Assembly: GCF_002891535.1 (NCBI RefSeq)
Contig: NZ_PDZR01000015.1
Coordinates: forward strand, 1 to 64,000
From: Methylocella silvestris
GTDB taxonomy: Bacteria > Pseudomonadota > Alphaproteobacteria > Rhizobiales > Beijerinckiaceae
DNA length: 64,000 bases
Reading direction: 5' to 3'
The position numbers and the translations under genes were made by a program. Positions 7,846-16,232 of this stretch are shown here, piece by piece (position 1 is the first letter of the stretch; every line of letters starts with the position of its first letter). A model generated the notes under the pieces. That model was not told the origin of the DNA and did not search any database. It was given only the letters and a program-made list of their open reading frames with translations.

Positions 7846-8733
7846 ATGGATCGATTGCATGCGATGGAAGTGTTTGTTCGCGTCGTTGAGAGTGGCTCCT
7901 TCTCCGCCGCCGCCCGCGATTTGCGGATTGGCCAACCCAATGTGTCGAAATTGGTCGCGGCGATGGAGGAGCGCCTTCAGGTGCGGCTTCTGGTCCGCAC
8001 AACGCGCCAACTTCATCCGACCGAAGCTGGCCAGGCCTTCTACGAGCGGGCGCGCCGCACCCTCGCGGAAGCCGATGAGGCGGAGACCGCCGCGCGCGGA
8101 TTGGGCAAAGGGCTCGATGGACGGCTGCGCGTCAGCGCGCCCGTCACGTTCGCGAGACTGCATGTCATTCCAAAGATCGGCGGGTTCCTGGACGCGCATC
8201 CAAATCTTGGTGTCGATTTCGTCCTCGACGATCGCTTCGTTGATTTGATGGGCGAGAACGTAGACGTCGCGCTGCGTGGGGGAGAGCTATCGGATTCGAG
8301 CCTCACCGCGCGAAAACTTGCCACGTGCGAGAGATTGGTCGTTGCGAGCCCTACATACCTCGCACGGATGGGCACTCCGTCCACCCCGGATGACCTGCTC
8401 GAGCACACCGCGCTTGTCTACACGCAGGGGCTGATCGCGGAGGAATGGCGCTTTCGTCGCGCGAGTGAGAATACGTCCGTCCGCATCCCCACGCGGCTGT
8501 CGTTCAGCGCGGCCGAGGGCGTTCGGGAGGCGGTCATTGCCGGCCTTGGCCTCGCGATCAGCACGCGGTGGGTCATGCAGCCGGAGCTTGCGAGCGGGAG
8601 CGTGGTCCCGGTGCTGACCGATTGGAAGCTTCCCGACGCTGACCTATGGGCCTTATTTCCGTCTGGGAGGCTGCCGACGGCGAAGGCGCGCGCGTTCGTG
8701 AGCTGGTTCGAAGAGATTTTCTCGAAGACGTAG
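7846..8733 (+). CDS. LysR family transcriptional regulator
   Basis: A 295-residue regulator of the large group of LysR proteins that begin MDRLxAMEVFVRVVESGSF. The helix-turn-helix (residues about 15-40) contains SAAARDLRIGQPNVSK; the effector domain follows from about residue 90 with VSAPVTFARLHVIP and VDVALRGGEL, usual for this group. It is divergent from peroxiredoxin copy 1 and has a perfect palindrome just upstream, so it probably controls the leftward peroxiredoxin, ABM, hydrolase and GST genes in response to an electrophile or quinone. The inducer is inferred only from the cargo. Confidence 0.93.
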   Translation: MDRLHAMEVFVRVVESGSFSAAARDLRIGQPNVSKLVAAMEERLQVRLLVRTTRQLHPTEAGQAFYERARRTLAEADEAETAARGLGKGLDGRLRVSAPVTFARLHVIPKIGGFLDAHPNLGVDFVLDDRFVDLMGENVDVALRGGELSDSSLTARKLATCERLVVASPTYLARMGTPSTPDDLLEHTALVYTQGLIAEEWRFRRASENTSVRIPTRLSFSAAEGVREAVIAGLGLAISTRWVMQPELASGSVVPVLTDWKLPDADLWALFPSGRLPTAKARAFVSWFEEIFSKT

Positions 8734-8950
8734 GCGTCGTGGACAGAGGGTATCCACAGTTTGATCGAAGCAAGTGTGATGAACGCGAGGTAGGATTTTT
8801 TGGTGGTGTCGTTTCTGGTAGCAACCCGCCGCCAGTTTACGCGTGCTAAAAAGGCGCTCGACGAGATTGCGCCAGCGGTATTTCGCGCGATCGTGCGGGA
8901 TGGGACGCGGCGATTGCTCTTGGTGGGGATGAGATAGCGAGGGTGAACGG
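8734..8950 (-). mobile_element. Remnant of an IS5-family transposase gene (3' end, frameshifted)
   Basis: Three pieces in different frames of the minus strand join into the end of an IS5-type DDE transposase. They are YLIPTKSNRRVP, then IPHDRAKYRWRNLVERLF, then WRRVATRNDTTKKSYLAF with ITLASIKLW. The conserved YxxRNxVExxF region carrying the last catalytic Glu is present. At least two frameshifts separate the pieces, the 5' two thirds of the gene are missing and no terminal repeat is obvious. The remnant abuts the LysR stop codon. It shows past insertion-sequence activity in the island. Confidence 0.75.
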
Positions 8951-8981
8951 TCCCGTCGGGCGCGCATGTCCGTGAGCGTTT

Positions 8982-9362
8982 CTACGTTGTGAGCGTATCG
9001 ATGAACGTCATGTAAGCCGCCTCATCCATGAGAGCTTTGCTCTCTTTGCCATCCGCGACGCGAACTTTGTAAAACCAGCCCGCGCCCATCGGATCGACAT
9101 TGACCATTGTCGGGTCATCGGTGACGCCAGCATTGACGGCCGTAACCTCGCCCGAGATGGGTGCATCGAGACCGTTGGACACCTTCACCGATTCCACGGC
9201 TGCCACCTCTTGGCCCCGTTCAAGGCGGGCGCCAACTTCCGGGAGATCGACATGGACCACTTCACCGAGCTGCGCCTGAGCATAATCGGTGATGCCAACG
9301 ACCGCTTCGTCGCCGTCAAGGCGTATCCATTGGTGATCTTGGTTGAAGCGCATTGTGCTCAT
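8982..9362 (-). CDS. gcvH: Glycine cleavage system H protein
   Basis: A 126-residue lipoyl-carrier protein. It has the H-protein pattern of a beta-rich hybrid lipoyl fold: VGITDYAQAQLGEVVHVDLP, then the lipoylation site AAVESVKVSNG with Lys60, then the late helix carrying MDEAAYMTFI. H protein carries the aminomethyl group between the P and T proteins in glycine cleavage. Neither gcvT nor gcvP is nearby; the gene stands alone in the island between an IS remnant and an NTF2-like gene. It may be a spare copy, or may serve another lipoate-dependent reaction. The ATG at 9362 follows GGAGGG at good distance; a longer upstream frame has no support. Confidence 0.88.
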   Translation of the reverse strand: MSTMRFNQDHQWIRLDGDEAVVGITDYAQAQLGEVVHVDLPEVGARLERGQEVAAVESVKVSNGLDAPISGEVTAVNAGVTDDPTMVNVDPMGAGWFYKVRVADGKESKALMDEAAYMTFIDTLTT

Positions 9363-9547
9363 CTCACGCCCTCCAAGTCTTGATCGCCAATGCTCTGCGA
9401 AGGGCGTATGACGCTGGTGGACCAGGGCAAGGCTTGGGTGGATATATCGCAGCCCGTGGGGCGGCCAAGACCTTGCTGGCGCAGTCATCTATGTACGACC
9501 CGACGCGGCGAACCGCTAAACGCCGTTTTGCGAGCTAGGAATATGAT

Positions 9548-10027
9548 ATGAAGGTTCTTCTTTTTGGTGCGGTCCTGGTGATGTCGGTCGCGCCGGCAAT
9601 TGCGGCGCCCTACCGTACACCCGTCCCCGCCACTTTCGAAAGCCGCGGCGCGGACCGGCGGGCGATTGTGAAGGTGCTCGACACTTACACAAAAGCCGTT
9701 TCAACCAAGAATCAGGCGTTGTTTGAGTCCTTGCTCCTAGACAAGGGCATTCCTTTCTCGGGCGTCCCGCTTTCCCGGAAGGATAAGGATCCTACGGTGA
9801 ACACTTCACATTACGAGGAATTTCGCAAAGCTGTGTTCGAGGGAGAACCCTTCACGCAGAGCTTCAAGGACATCCACATCAAACAAGACGGTACCTTAGC
9901 GCAAGTCTCGCTGGTCTTCGAGAACAGCACTGCCACCGAAAAAAGCTGGGGCTGGAAGACGATGGAGTTGATCAAAGTGGGCGGACAATGGAAAATCGCC
10001 GCAGAGTTCTTCACCGGTTATAATTGA
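9548..10027 (+). CDS. Secreted NTF2/SnoaL-like protein
   Basis: A 159-residue protein with a clear signal peptide: hydrophobic residues 3-18 and a cleavage site near AIAA, so it is periplasmic. The mature part has the cone-shaped NTF2 pattern: an opening helix with AIVKVLDTYTKAVSTKNQ, then beta strands ending KTMELIKVGGQWKIAAEFF, as in SnoaL/DUF4440-type proteins. No catalytic residues can be assigned. It stands alone, divergent from gcvH across about 185 bases. Function unknown. Confidence 0.75.
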   Translation: MKVLLFGAVLVMSVAPAIAAPYRTPVPATFESRGADRRAIVKVLDTYTKAVSTKNQALFESLLLDKGIPFSGVPLSRKDKDPTVNTSHYEEFRKAVFEGEPFTQSFKDIHIKQDGTLAQVSLVFENSTATEKSWGWKTMELIKVGGQWKIAAEFFTGYN

Positions 10028-10460
10028 TGGCTTGGATCGACGCGAATAATTATGGGATCGCTTACCCGGCGCGCCGGTGCTGCGACCTCCAAAACAACGC
10101 CGATTTTCGCGCCGCTCCCCGGCCCGAGCTCGTATTGCGGGCTGGCCGGCTGCACCCGGCGCTTCTACCGCGGAGATACGGTTGCCCTGTAACGGGGTGG
10201 TTGCCATCGCCGCCGGGTTGGTGTCGCTGAACAGCGGCACGTTCCTTCGAGCCGCTGACGTTCTCCCCGGAAAGCATGCCAAGGCAAGTCAGTTCATTCG
10301 ATCGAGACGAGTGATGCCGCGATGCTGATGTTCCAAGGATCGGCTCGTTGAGCGTCGCGCCTGCGGCTGATCCGGGTCAGCCGGTCCGCATGACACTATC
10401 AGCCAATGCGCGGTCGTGACGAGGCCCTGCGCGAGCGGCCCCAGACATTTCTGAAGTCTC
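10028..10460. other. Gene-free stretch in the island
   Basis: About 430 bases between the convergent ends of the NTF2-like gene and the GNAT gene. Open frames exist on both strands but have no ribosome-binding site, no recognisable motif and no plausible codon pattern. I see no terminator of good quality. It may hold decayed sequence. Confidence 0.5.
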
Positions 10461-10994
10461 TCACTGTGATGGACGGGTGCGACGCATTATGAAATCGCGG
10501 TCTATCCACTGGCCTATCGGAAAATCATACTCGCCAACCGTTTCGAAGCCGTACGCCGCGTAGAACGCTTGGGCTTTTCGGTTGCCGGACCAGACTCCGA
10601 TCCATTGTGCTCCGGCCGAACGGGTGCCCATCCAGGCAAGCGCAGCCTGCATCAGACGGCCGCCATGGCCTTGCCCCTGCTTGGCGCGGCTGACATAGAG
10701 ACGGTTCAGCTCCATATCGGACGCCGCTACGTCGGGGTGCGGCAAGCTGCAGGGGCCAGCATCCGCATAGCCAATTAGCTTGCCTTCGTCGTCGATGACC
10801 CATGTTGCCTGGTCCCGATCGAGGAGTCTTGCTCGCACCACTGCCTCGGAACTCTTCTCTCCTTCGAACGCGGCGATATCTTCCGCCGAATACGGCATGG
10901 CGAAATCGACCAGTGACATCTCGCGCCAGGTTCGACGAGCCAAAGCTGCCAGGGCCTCCACATCGGTTGATCCCGCACGGCGCAGTGTGGACAT
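10461..10994 (-). CDS. GNAT family N-acetyltransferase
   Basis: A 177-residue acetyl-CoA-dependent acetyltransferase. Motif A is clear: MELNRLYVSRAKQGQGHGGRL, with the pyrophosphate loop QGQGHG at residues 106-111. It is followed by the motif B region NRKAQAFYAAYGFETVGEY. These single-domain proteins acetylate amines such as aminoglycosides, polyamines, amino acids or protein N-termini; the substrate cannot be read from sequence. The ATG at 10994 starts the conserved domain; longer upstream frames are poor in motifs. The gene is isolated, 273 bases from the next leftward-reading gene. Confidence 0.85.
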   Translation of the reverse strand: MSTLRRAGSTDVEALAALARRTWREMSLVDFAMPYSAEDIAAFEGEKSSEAVVRARLLDRDQATWVIDDEGKLIGYADAGPCSLPHPDVAASDMELNRLYVSRAKQGQGHGGRLMQAALAWMGTRSAGAQWIGVWSGNRKAQAFYAAYGFETVGEYDFPIGQWIDRDFIMRRTRPSQ

Positions 10995-11267
10995 CCCTAT
11001 TCTCCATCGCGTTTCAATGGCGGCTGTCAGAGATGGCGAAGCTGCCCCCCTCCGTGGTATTTGCTTCGCCGTGCCGGCCGATGCGGCGCCGTCCCCTTCG
11101 CCCCGGACCGTGCTGCATTCAGTACAGGATCCAGCGCGTGCAGGTCCATTCCAGTCGCCGGTCGCCGGTTGGTCCTCGATCAAGTCGCGCATAGCAACTC
11201 GACCTAGGCCAACCTGTGGCTTGCTAATGGAAAGGTGATCCGGGTGAAAAGGCGCCGCGCCGCGTTG

Positions 11268-11978
11268 TCAGCCTCTCACAAACGCTCGGACGCTCGCCAT
11301 ATAGCTCTCGCCGATGGCGACCTCGCCGCCGGCGCGCAGGCGAACGACCCACTTTCCGGAGCGACCGCGACCGACCGCCACAACGCTTCGTTTCGCCACC
11401 AGGGCGGAGCGGTGAACCCTCAGGAAGGCCGCCGCGTCGAGCTCGCTTTCGAGCTGGGAAAGCGTCGAATGAAGCAGATAGGAGGAACTCCCTAAATGCA
11501 GCCGCATATAGTCGCCTTCCGCCGAGACGTAATCGATCCGATCGACGTCGATGCGGACCATGTCGCCGCCGTCGCGTACCCAGAACTCGGATCGAGGCTT
11601 GGTTCTTGAAAGCGAGGGCGCGCCTTCAGACTCTTGCACCCGATCGAGGGCCTGTCGTAGCCGGTCAAGGGTGACCGGCATCAACAGATAGTCAACTTCC
11701 TCACGAGCGAACGTTTGCACCGCGAACCGCTCGTGCGCCGTGGTGGAGACGATGCTCGGCGCGAGCTGACGGTTCAAATGGGCATCACGGGCGGCTTCGT
11801 CGACGAACGTGTCGAACACCCGATAGACCCCCGTTTCCCCTTCAACCCTTGTCGCATGCCACGTCAGGATTCCAGGTTTGTCTTTTACGAGCAGCGCTTC
11901 TCTCGCGAGAAACGCCTCGACCTCTGCTTCCTTTCCAGGTTTGGCCGTCATCTCGACCATCGATGCAAACCGAGCCAT
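11268..11978 (-). CDS. Chimeric protein: ABM (quinol monooxygenase-like) domain fused to the end of a LytTR response regulator
   Basis: A 236-residue product. Residues 1-72 are an ABM domain, about 73% the same as the first 70 residues of the protein at 6621-6917, but its last 25 residues are missing. Residues about 75-115 are the tail of a receiver domain (STTAHERFAVQTFAREEVDYLLMPVT); the phospho-accepting Asp lies in the lost part, and the conserved Lys of the KP pair is Met100. Residues about 130-236 are a complete LytTR DNA-binding domain, with DRIDYVSAEGDYMRLHLG and FLRVHRSALVAKRSV. The ATG follows AAAGGAGGAAGGAG. The fusion may be a working regulator with a small-molecule-binding front, or a deletion product. 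No partner kinase is near. Confidence 0.85.
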   Translation of the reverse strand: MARFASMVEMTAKPGKEAEVEAFLAREALLVKDKPGILTWHATRVEGETGVYRVFDTFVDEAARDAHLNRQLAPSIVSTTAHERFAVQTFAREEVDYLLMPVTLDRLRQALDRVQESEGAPSLSRTKPRSEFWVRDGGDMVRIDVDRIDYVSAEGDYMRLHLGSSSYLLHSTLSQLESELDAAAFLRVHRSALVAKRSVVAVGRGRSGKWVVRLRAGGEVAIGESYMASVRAFVRG

Positions 11979-12034
11979 CTCCTTCCTCCTTTCGATGCGT
12001 TGCACACACGGTCGTGCGCGGCGCCAACTTGCTT

Positions 12035-13138
12035 TCACGTCGCCAGCTCAGTTTCCTTGACGTCGGCGATCGGCCCAAGGATCGCCGGATCGAACGCGTT
12101 GAGAGCGTTCCGATCGGACAGGCGCCTGGGCAGGTCTGGGTTCGCCAGGGCACCCCGCCCTATGGTGAGGATATCGGCACCTTCGTTCAGCGCGGCCGTC
12201 GCCCGCTCAATGTCGTGCAGACTGCCGTTGGCAAGGATCACCGCCTTGGGTGCATAGCGTTTGGCGAGACGCATCAAGGAGGGACCGCCCTTAGCGAACG
12301 CTGGCTGCCATGCCTCGAACTCGGTCACATGGATGAAATCGGCGCCGGCATCGGCCAGGCTGCCGAAGATGATCTCGGCATCGCGCTCCGCGCCCGCCCA
12401 TTTGTGATGATAGTCATTCACCTTGGCTTGCGACAGACGGACGCCGACCGGCACCTTGGCACCCACCCGCGCACGCACCGCCTTGAGCGTTTCAAGGATC
12501 AAGCGCACCCGGTTCTCTGTGGCGCCGCCCCACTGATCCGTTCTGGCGTTGGCGTACTCGGTCAAAAACTGGTCGAGCAGATATCCATTGGCACCGTGGA
12601 TCTCGACGGCGTCAAAGCCGGCGACTTCGATCGCGCGCCCCGCAGACTCGGCAAAGCCGTTGATTGCGTCGGCGATCTGATCCTCCTTCATCGCGGACGG
12701 CAGAACGTAGCGATCCTTGCCGTGATAGAACGTCATCTGTTCGCCCTTCGGCTGGACGGGCGACGGCCCTACGGTGCTGTCGCGAAATCGATTGTGCTGG
12801 CTGATAGCGCCGGCATGCATGAGCTGGGCGATGGCGAGTGTACCGTGCGCCTTAATGCCTCTGACGACCGGCGTCCAAGCACTGGCCTGCGTCTGGTCAG
12901 TCATACCGGGCTGATGGACATAGCCCTGCGAAAATGCCTGATCGGTGTATATGCCTTCGGTGATGACCGTCCCGAAGCCACCCTGTGCGAAACGCTCATA
13001 GTAGCGGGTCATCCTTTCGGTTGCTCGGCCATCTTCAGTCGCCGAGATGCGCGTCATCGGCGCGACCGAGAAGCGATTTTTCACGGTATGGCCGTTTATA
13101 ACCATCGGTGCAAAAAGGGCGCGAGTATCGATGTCCAT
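12035..13138 (-). CDS. NADH:flavin oxidoreductase, old yellow enzyme family
   Basis: A 367-residue FMN-dependent TIM-barrel ene-reductase. Signature elements are LFAPMVINGHTVKNRFSVAPMTR at the first strand, QLMHAGAIS, and GFDAVEIHGANGYLLDQFL, which carries residues that contact the flavin and substrate, ending with the phosphate-binding region ILANGS...IGRGALANPDLP. Such enzymes reduce activated C=C bonds of quinones, maleimides, enals or nitro compounds using NAD(P)H. The ATG at 13138 follows GGAGG; a frame 20 codons longer upstream has no support. It lies between a YghU-type transferase and the ABM-LytTR gene, all on one strand, in agreement with electrophile clearance. Confidence 0.92.
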   Translation of the reverse strand: MDIDTRALFAPMVINGHTVKNRFSVAPMTRISATEDGRATERMTRYYERFAQGGFGTVITEGIYTDQAFSQGYVHQPGMTDQTQASAWTPVVRGIKAHGTLAIAQLMHAGAISQHNRFRDSTVGPSPVQPKGEQMTFYHGKDRYVLPSAMKEDQIADAINGFAESAGRAIEVAGFDAVEIHGANGYLLDQFLTEYANARTDQWGGATENRVRLILETLKAVRARVGAKVPVGVRLSQAKVNDYHHKWAGAERDAEIIFGSLADAGADFIHVTEFEAWQPAFAKGGPSLMRLAKRYAPKAVILANGSLHDIERATAALNEGADILTIGRGALANPDLPRRLSDRNALNAFDPAILGPIADVKETELAT

Positions 13139-13194
13139 CGTACAAACCTCCGGAGGCGCCAAATCTTGGCGAAGCTCAGATCCACTCAATCGCT

Positions 13195-14070
13195 TCAAGG
13201 AACGTGAAACTGGTTCTGAGTTAGTCGGTCGAAGTCGCTTGCATCGTGGCGTTCGAGAAGTTGCTCGGACGGCTCCCCAAACAAACTGTTGACCATCCGC
13301 CCACGCTTGACCGCGGGGCGATCGGCGATGGCTTTTACCCAGCGCTGGACATTGGCATATTCGTCGAGTGACAGAAATTCAGCCGCGTCCCCATAGAACC
13401 GGCCGAGCGCGACATTCCCATACCAAGACCACACTGCGATATCGGCGATCGAATATTCATCGCCCGCCAGATAGGGCGTCTCCGCCAGGCGCCGATCGAG
13501 AACATCGTATTGGCGCTTCGCCTCCATCGCAAAGCGATCAATGGCATACTCGATCTTGGTTGGCGCATAGGCATAGAAATGCCCGAAGCCACCCCCGAGG
13601 TAGGGCGCACTGCCCATCTGCCAGAACAGCCAGGACAAGGTTTCCGCCCTCTTGGCAGGATCAGTCGGCAGGAGGGCCGCGAATTTCTCGGCCAGATAGG
13701 TCAAGATCGCGCCAGATTCGAATACGCGTATCGGGTCTTTGGCCGAGCGGTCGATCAGGGCGGGGATCTTGGAGTTGGGATTGACCTTGACGAAGCCGCT
13801 GCCGAATTGGTCTCCCTGTCCAATTCTGATCAGCCAAGCATCATATTCGGCGCCCTTATGGCCAAGCTCAAGCAGTTCCTCGAGAAAAATGGTCACCTTT
13901 TGACCATTTGGCGTGGCGAGAGAATAAAGTTGGAGCGAGTGCTTGCCGACCGGCAAGTCCTTTTCATGTGTTGACCCAGCAGTGGGCCGATTGATGGCGG
14001 CGAAGTCTCCACCATTAGGCTTGTTCCACACCCAGATTTTGGGCGGAGTATAATTGATTGCTTCGGACAT
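13195..14070 (-). CDS. yghU: YghU-like glutathione S-transferase / disulfide-bond oxidoreductase
   Basis: A 291-residue protein of the Nu-class GST group (E. coli YghU is of similar length). The extended N-terminus YTPPKIWVWNKPNGGDFAAI and the glutathione-binding stretch PVGKHSLQLYSLATPNGQKVTI are diagnostic; VNPNSKIPALID is the cis-proline loop and YSIADIAVWSW the helical-domain motif. These enzymes bind two glutathione molecules and reduce disulfides or organic hydroperoxides. The ATG at 14070 follows GAGGAGA. The gene precedes the OYE gene by 56 bases on the same strand. A truncated copy of its front third is at 4425-4844. Confidence 0.9.
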   Translation of the reverse strand: MSEAINYTPPKIWVWNKPNGGDFAAINRPTAGSTHEKDLPVGKHSLQLYSLATPNGQKVTIFLEELLELGHKGAEYDAWLIRIGQGDQFGSGFVKVNPNSKIPALIDRSAKDPIRVFESGAILTYLAEKFAALLPTDPAKRAETLSWLFWQMGSAPYLGGGFGHFYAYAPTKIEYAIDRFAMEAKRQYDVLDRRLAETPYLAGDEYSIADIAVWSWYGNVALGRFYGDAAEFLSLDEYANVQRWVKAIADRPAVKRGRMVNSLFGEPSEQLLERHDASDFDRLTQNQFHVP

Positions 14071-14169
14071 AGTTATCTCCTCAGGCCCTGGGCCACGTTG
14101 AGCAATTGGATAAGATTTGATGCGACCGAGGAACGGATGCGAACTGGAGTGCCAATGCGGCACCCCGGA

Positions 14170-14817
14170 TCACCCATCAAAGGCGGATGTGCTTCTGACA
14201 AATGCCGGACGTGTTCGGACCTGAGAAAACCAGCGTGAAAGCGCGGGAAGTCGGTCCCAGGGCAGCTCGTCGGCGACCGCGGATACGATCGTCACAGCTG
14301 CGATATCGGCGATTGAAAAAGCGTCGCCGGCGATAAACGTGCTTGCCGAAGCGAAGCGTTCCGCATCTTCGATGGCAGCCATGGAGCGATCGGACAGCAC
14401 CTTTGCGGCGACGGCATCACCTTGAAGCTTTAGAAAAAATCCAGCGTGGTTCGGCACGATTACGTCCGTGACGAAATAGGTAAATCGCTCAAGCACACGG
14501 GCCTGGGCCCGCGCATCGCCTGCGTGCAGCAGTTTTTCCGGTGCCTTAGATCCGGCATAGAGCACGATCGCATTGGACTGAGTCAAAACGAATGGATCGT
14601 CCCGCTGCGAAAGATCGATCAGGGTCGGCACCTTTCCGGTCGGATTCAGGCGCCTGTATTCGACCTCGCCCTCGCCGGGCGCCCTTGGGTCGTAATGGCG
14701 CACGACGTAGGGCAATTCGGCTTCCTCCAACGCCATCGCAGCCCGAATGCAATTGCCCGTCTTCATCCCGTAGAGAACGAATGGCGATGAATGGTCGAAT
14801 TCTTCTAGAACGCTCAC
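14170..14817 (-). CDS. Glutathione S-transferase family protein
   Basis: A 215-residue cytoplasmic transferase. The first domain contains FVLYGMKTGNCIRAAMALEE, the LNPTGKVPTLID cis-proline loop and LTQSNAIVLYAG, where Ser-Asn would contact the gamma-glutamyl group. The second domain has FIAGDAFSIADIAAVTIV. The sequence is not close to the other GSTs here and the substrate cannot be told. The start is GTG with an AAGGA upstream. The gene lies 100 bases before the YghU-like gene and 53 bases after the hydroquinone reductase gene, all leftwards, so the genes may be one transcript. Confidence 0.87.
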   Translation of the reverse strand: MSVLEEFDHSSPFVLYGMKTGNCIRAAMALEEAELPYVVRHYDPRAPGEGEVEYRRLNPTGKVPTLIDLSQRDDPFVLTQSNAIVLYAGSKAPEKLLHAGDARAQARVLERFTYFVTDVIVPNHAGFFLKLQGDAVAAKVLSDRSMAAIEDAERFASASTFIAGDAFSIADIAAVTIVSAVADELPWDRLPALSRWFSQVRTRPAFVRSTSAFDG

Positions 14818-14869
14818 TGTGGTAATCCTTAAAGGAAAAATGAAGACTGCTTTGTATGTAAAGTATATT

Positions 14870-15913
14870 CTACGCCGCCGTTACAGATTCCTTACGAACT
14901 GCAACAACGCCATTGGTCTGGGCGTGGTTTTGACTTTGGGTTTTGGGTGACGCAACCGCATCAAGTCCCGCAAGATGGGGCCCGGTGGGTACAATTCCAG
15001 GCGGGTTGAGCGCCTTTATGGAATAATAGCCCCGCTTGATGTGGTCGATATTCACGGTTTCGCGCACGCCCGGTATGGTCAGGATCCGGGCGAGGTAGGC
15101 TGTCAGTTCAGGATAGTCGGCAACTCGGCGAAGATTGCACTTGAACAGACCGTAATAGGCCGCGTCAAAACGCACCAACGTCACGAACAAGCGCAAGTCG
15201 GTCTCCGTCAAGGTGTCTCCGAACAGGTAAGCCCCGCGCCGGCTAAAGCGCTCTTCGAGCTCATCTAGCGCCAAGAACACATCAGCGAACGCTTCTTCGT
15301 ATGCAACCTGGGTGGTGGCGAAGCCGGCACGGTAGACGCCATGGTTCAGCCGCGAATAGAGGTGGTCGTTCAATGCATCGATGTCTGCGCGAAGCGCCTC
15401 TGGGTAGAGGTCAAATTCGCCTCCGGCTAACTTGCCGAAACCGGAGTTGATCATCCGCATGATGTCCGCGGATTCGTTGTTAACGATCGTTTGGCGCTGC
15501 TTGTCCCAAAGCACCGGCACGGTCGCCCGACCCGTAAAATGAGGATCAACGTCAGTGTAGATTTCATGCAGGTAAGTGGCGCCGCTAAGCTCATCGCGGT
15601 GGGCCCCTGGGTAGTCGCCAAAGCGCCACCCCTCATCGGTCAGGACCGGTTCGACGACGCTCATCGAAATTACGGATTCAAGCTGCTTGAGCTTTCGGGC
15701 GATGACCGCGCGTGACGCCCATGGGCAGGTCAGCGCCACGTACAAGTGATAGCGACCGGCTTCGGCCCTGAAGCCATCACGTCCCGTCGGACCTGCCGCG
15801 CCATCTAGAGTAACCCAGTGGCGGAAACTGGAAATTTGACGAACATAGCCGCCCTTGGCGTCAGTGGCCTCCACGGGTTGCCATTTTGCCATCCATTTCC
15901 CGTCGACCAACAT
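14870..15913 (-). CDS. Glutathionyl-hydroquinone reductase (Xi-class glutathione transferase)
   Basis: A 347-residue enzyme of the YqjG/PcpF group, which removes glutathione from glutathionyl-hydroquinones and so rescues quinones trapped as conjugates. The catalytic motif CPWA is present with Cys63 in LYVALTCPWASRAV. Typical later strings are VPVLWDKQRQTIVNNESADI, the long helical domain, and YPELTAYLARILTIPGV followed by HIKRGYY. The last 40 residues extend past the usual end of the family and are polar and low in structure. Its presence with OYE, ABM and several GSTs is the best argument that the island handles quinones. Confidence 0.93.
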   Translation of the reverse strand: MLVDGKWMAKWQPVEATDAKGGYVRQISSFRHWVTLDGAAGPTGRDGFRAEAGRYHLYVALTCPWASRAVIARKLKQLESVISMSVVEPVLTDEGWRFGDYPGAHRDELSGATYLHEIYTDVDPHFTGRATVPVLWDKQRQTIVNNESADIMRMINSGFGKLAGGEFDLYPEALRADIDALNDHLYSRLNHGVYRAGFATTQVAYEEAFADVFLALDELEERFSRRGAYLFGDTLTETDLRLFVTLVRFDAAYYGLFKCNLRRVADYPELTAYLARILTIPGVRETVNIDHIKRGYYSIKALNPPGIVPTGPHLAGLDAVASPKTQSQNHAQTNGVVAVRKESVTAA

Positions 15914-16232
15914 TGTTAAATCCTTTTTGAAATTGCTTTTCGGAAACTCAGCTTCATCTGATCGACCAGTGAACCTCGACGGAGTTGAGTGTGACGAAAT
16001 CGAAGACGTTGATCATGGAAAGTACTTTTCCCATCCGGTCGATGCGGAAGGCCCGTAACTCTCAATGAAGAGACGTTGCGCCTTCCCCGGCTCGGACCTT
16101 CCGGATCTGCTGCCGAACCGATTTGCGCGCTGCGCGTGCGGCAACGGTGGTGTGCGACGGTGCTCCCCCATCGCCCCGCCCCACATTCAGTGCGCTAGTG
16201 CGCCGAAGATGAGGGCGGAACGGAATAGAGAG
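15914..16232. other. Gene-free stretch between hydroquinone reductase and peroxiredoxin copy 2
   Basis: About 320 bases with no convincing gene. Short frames on both strands lack ribosome-binding sites. It must hold the promoter of the leftward hydroquinone reductase-GST-YghU-OYE series, but I see no strong -35/-10 pair and no copy of the CCTATTC palindrome. Confidence 0.4.
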
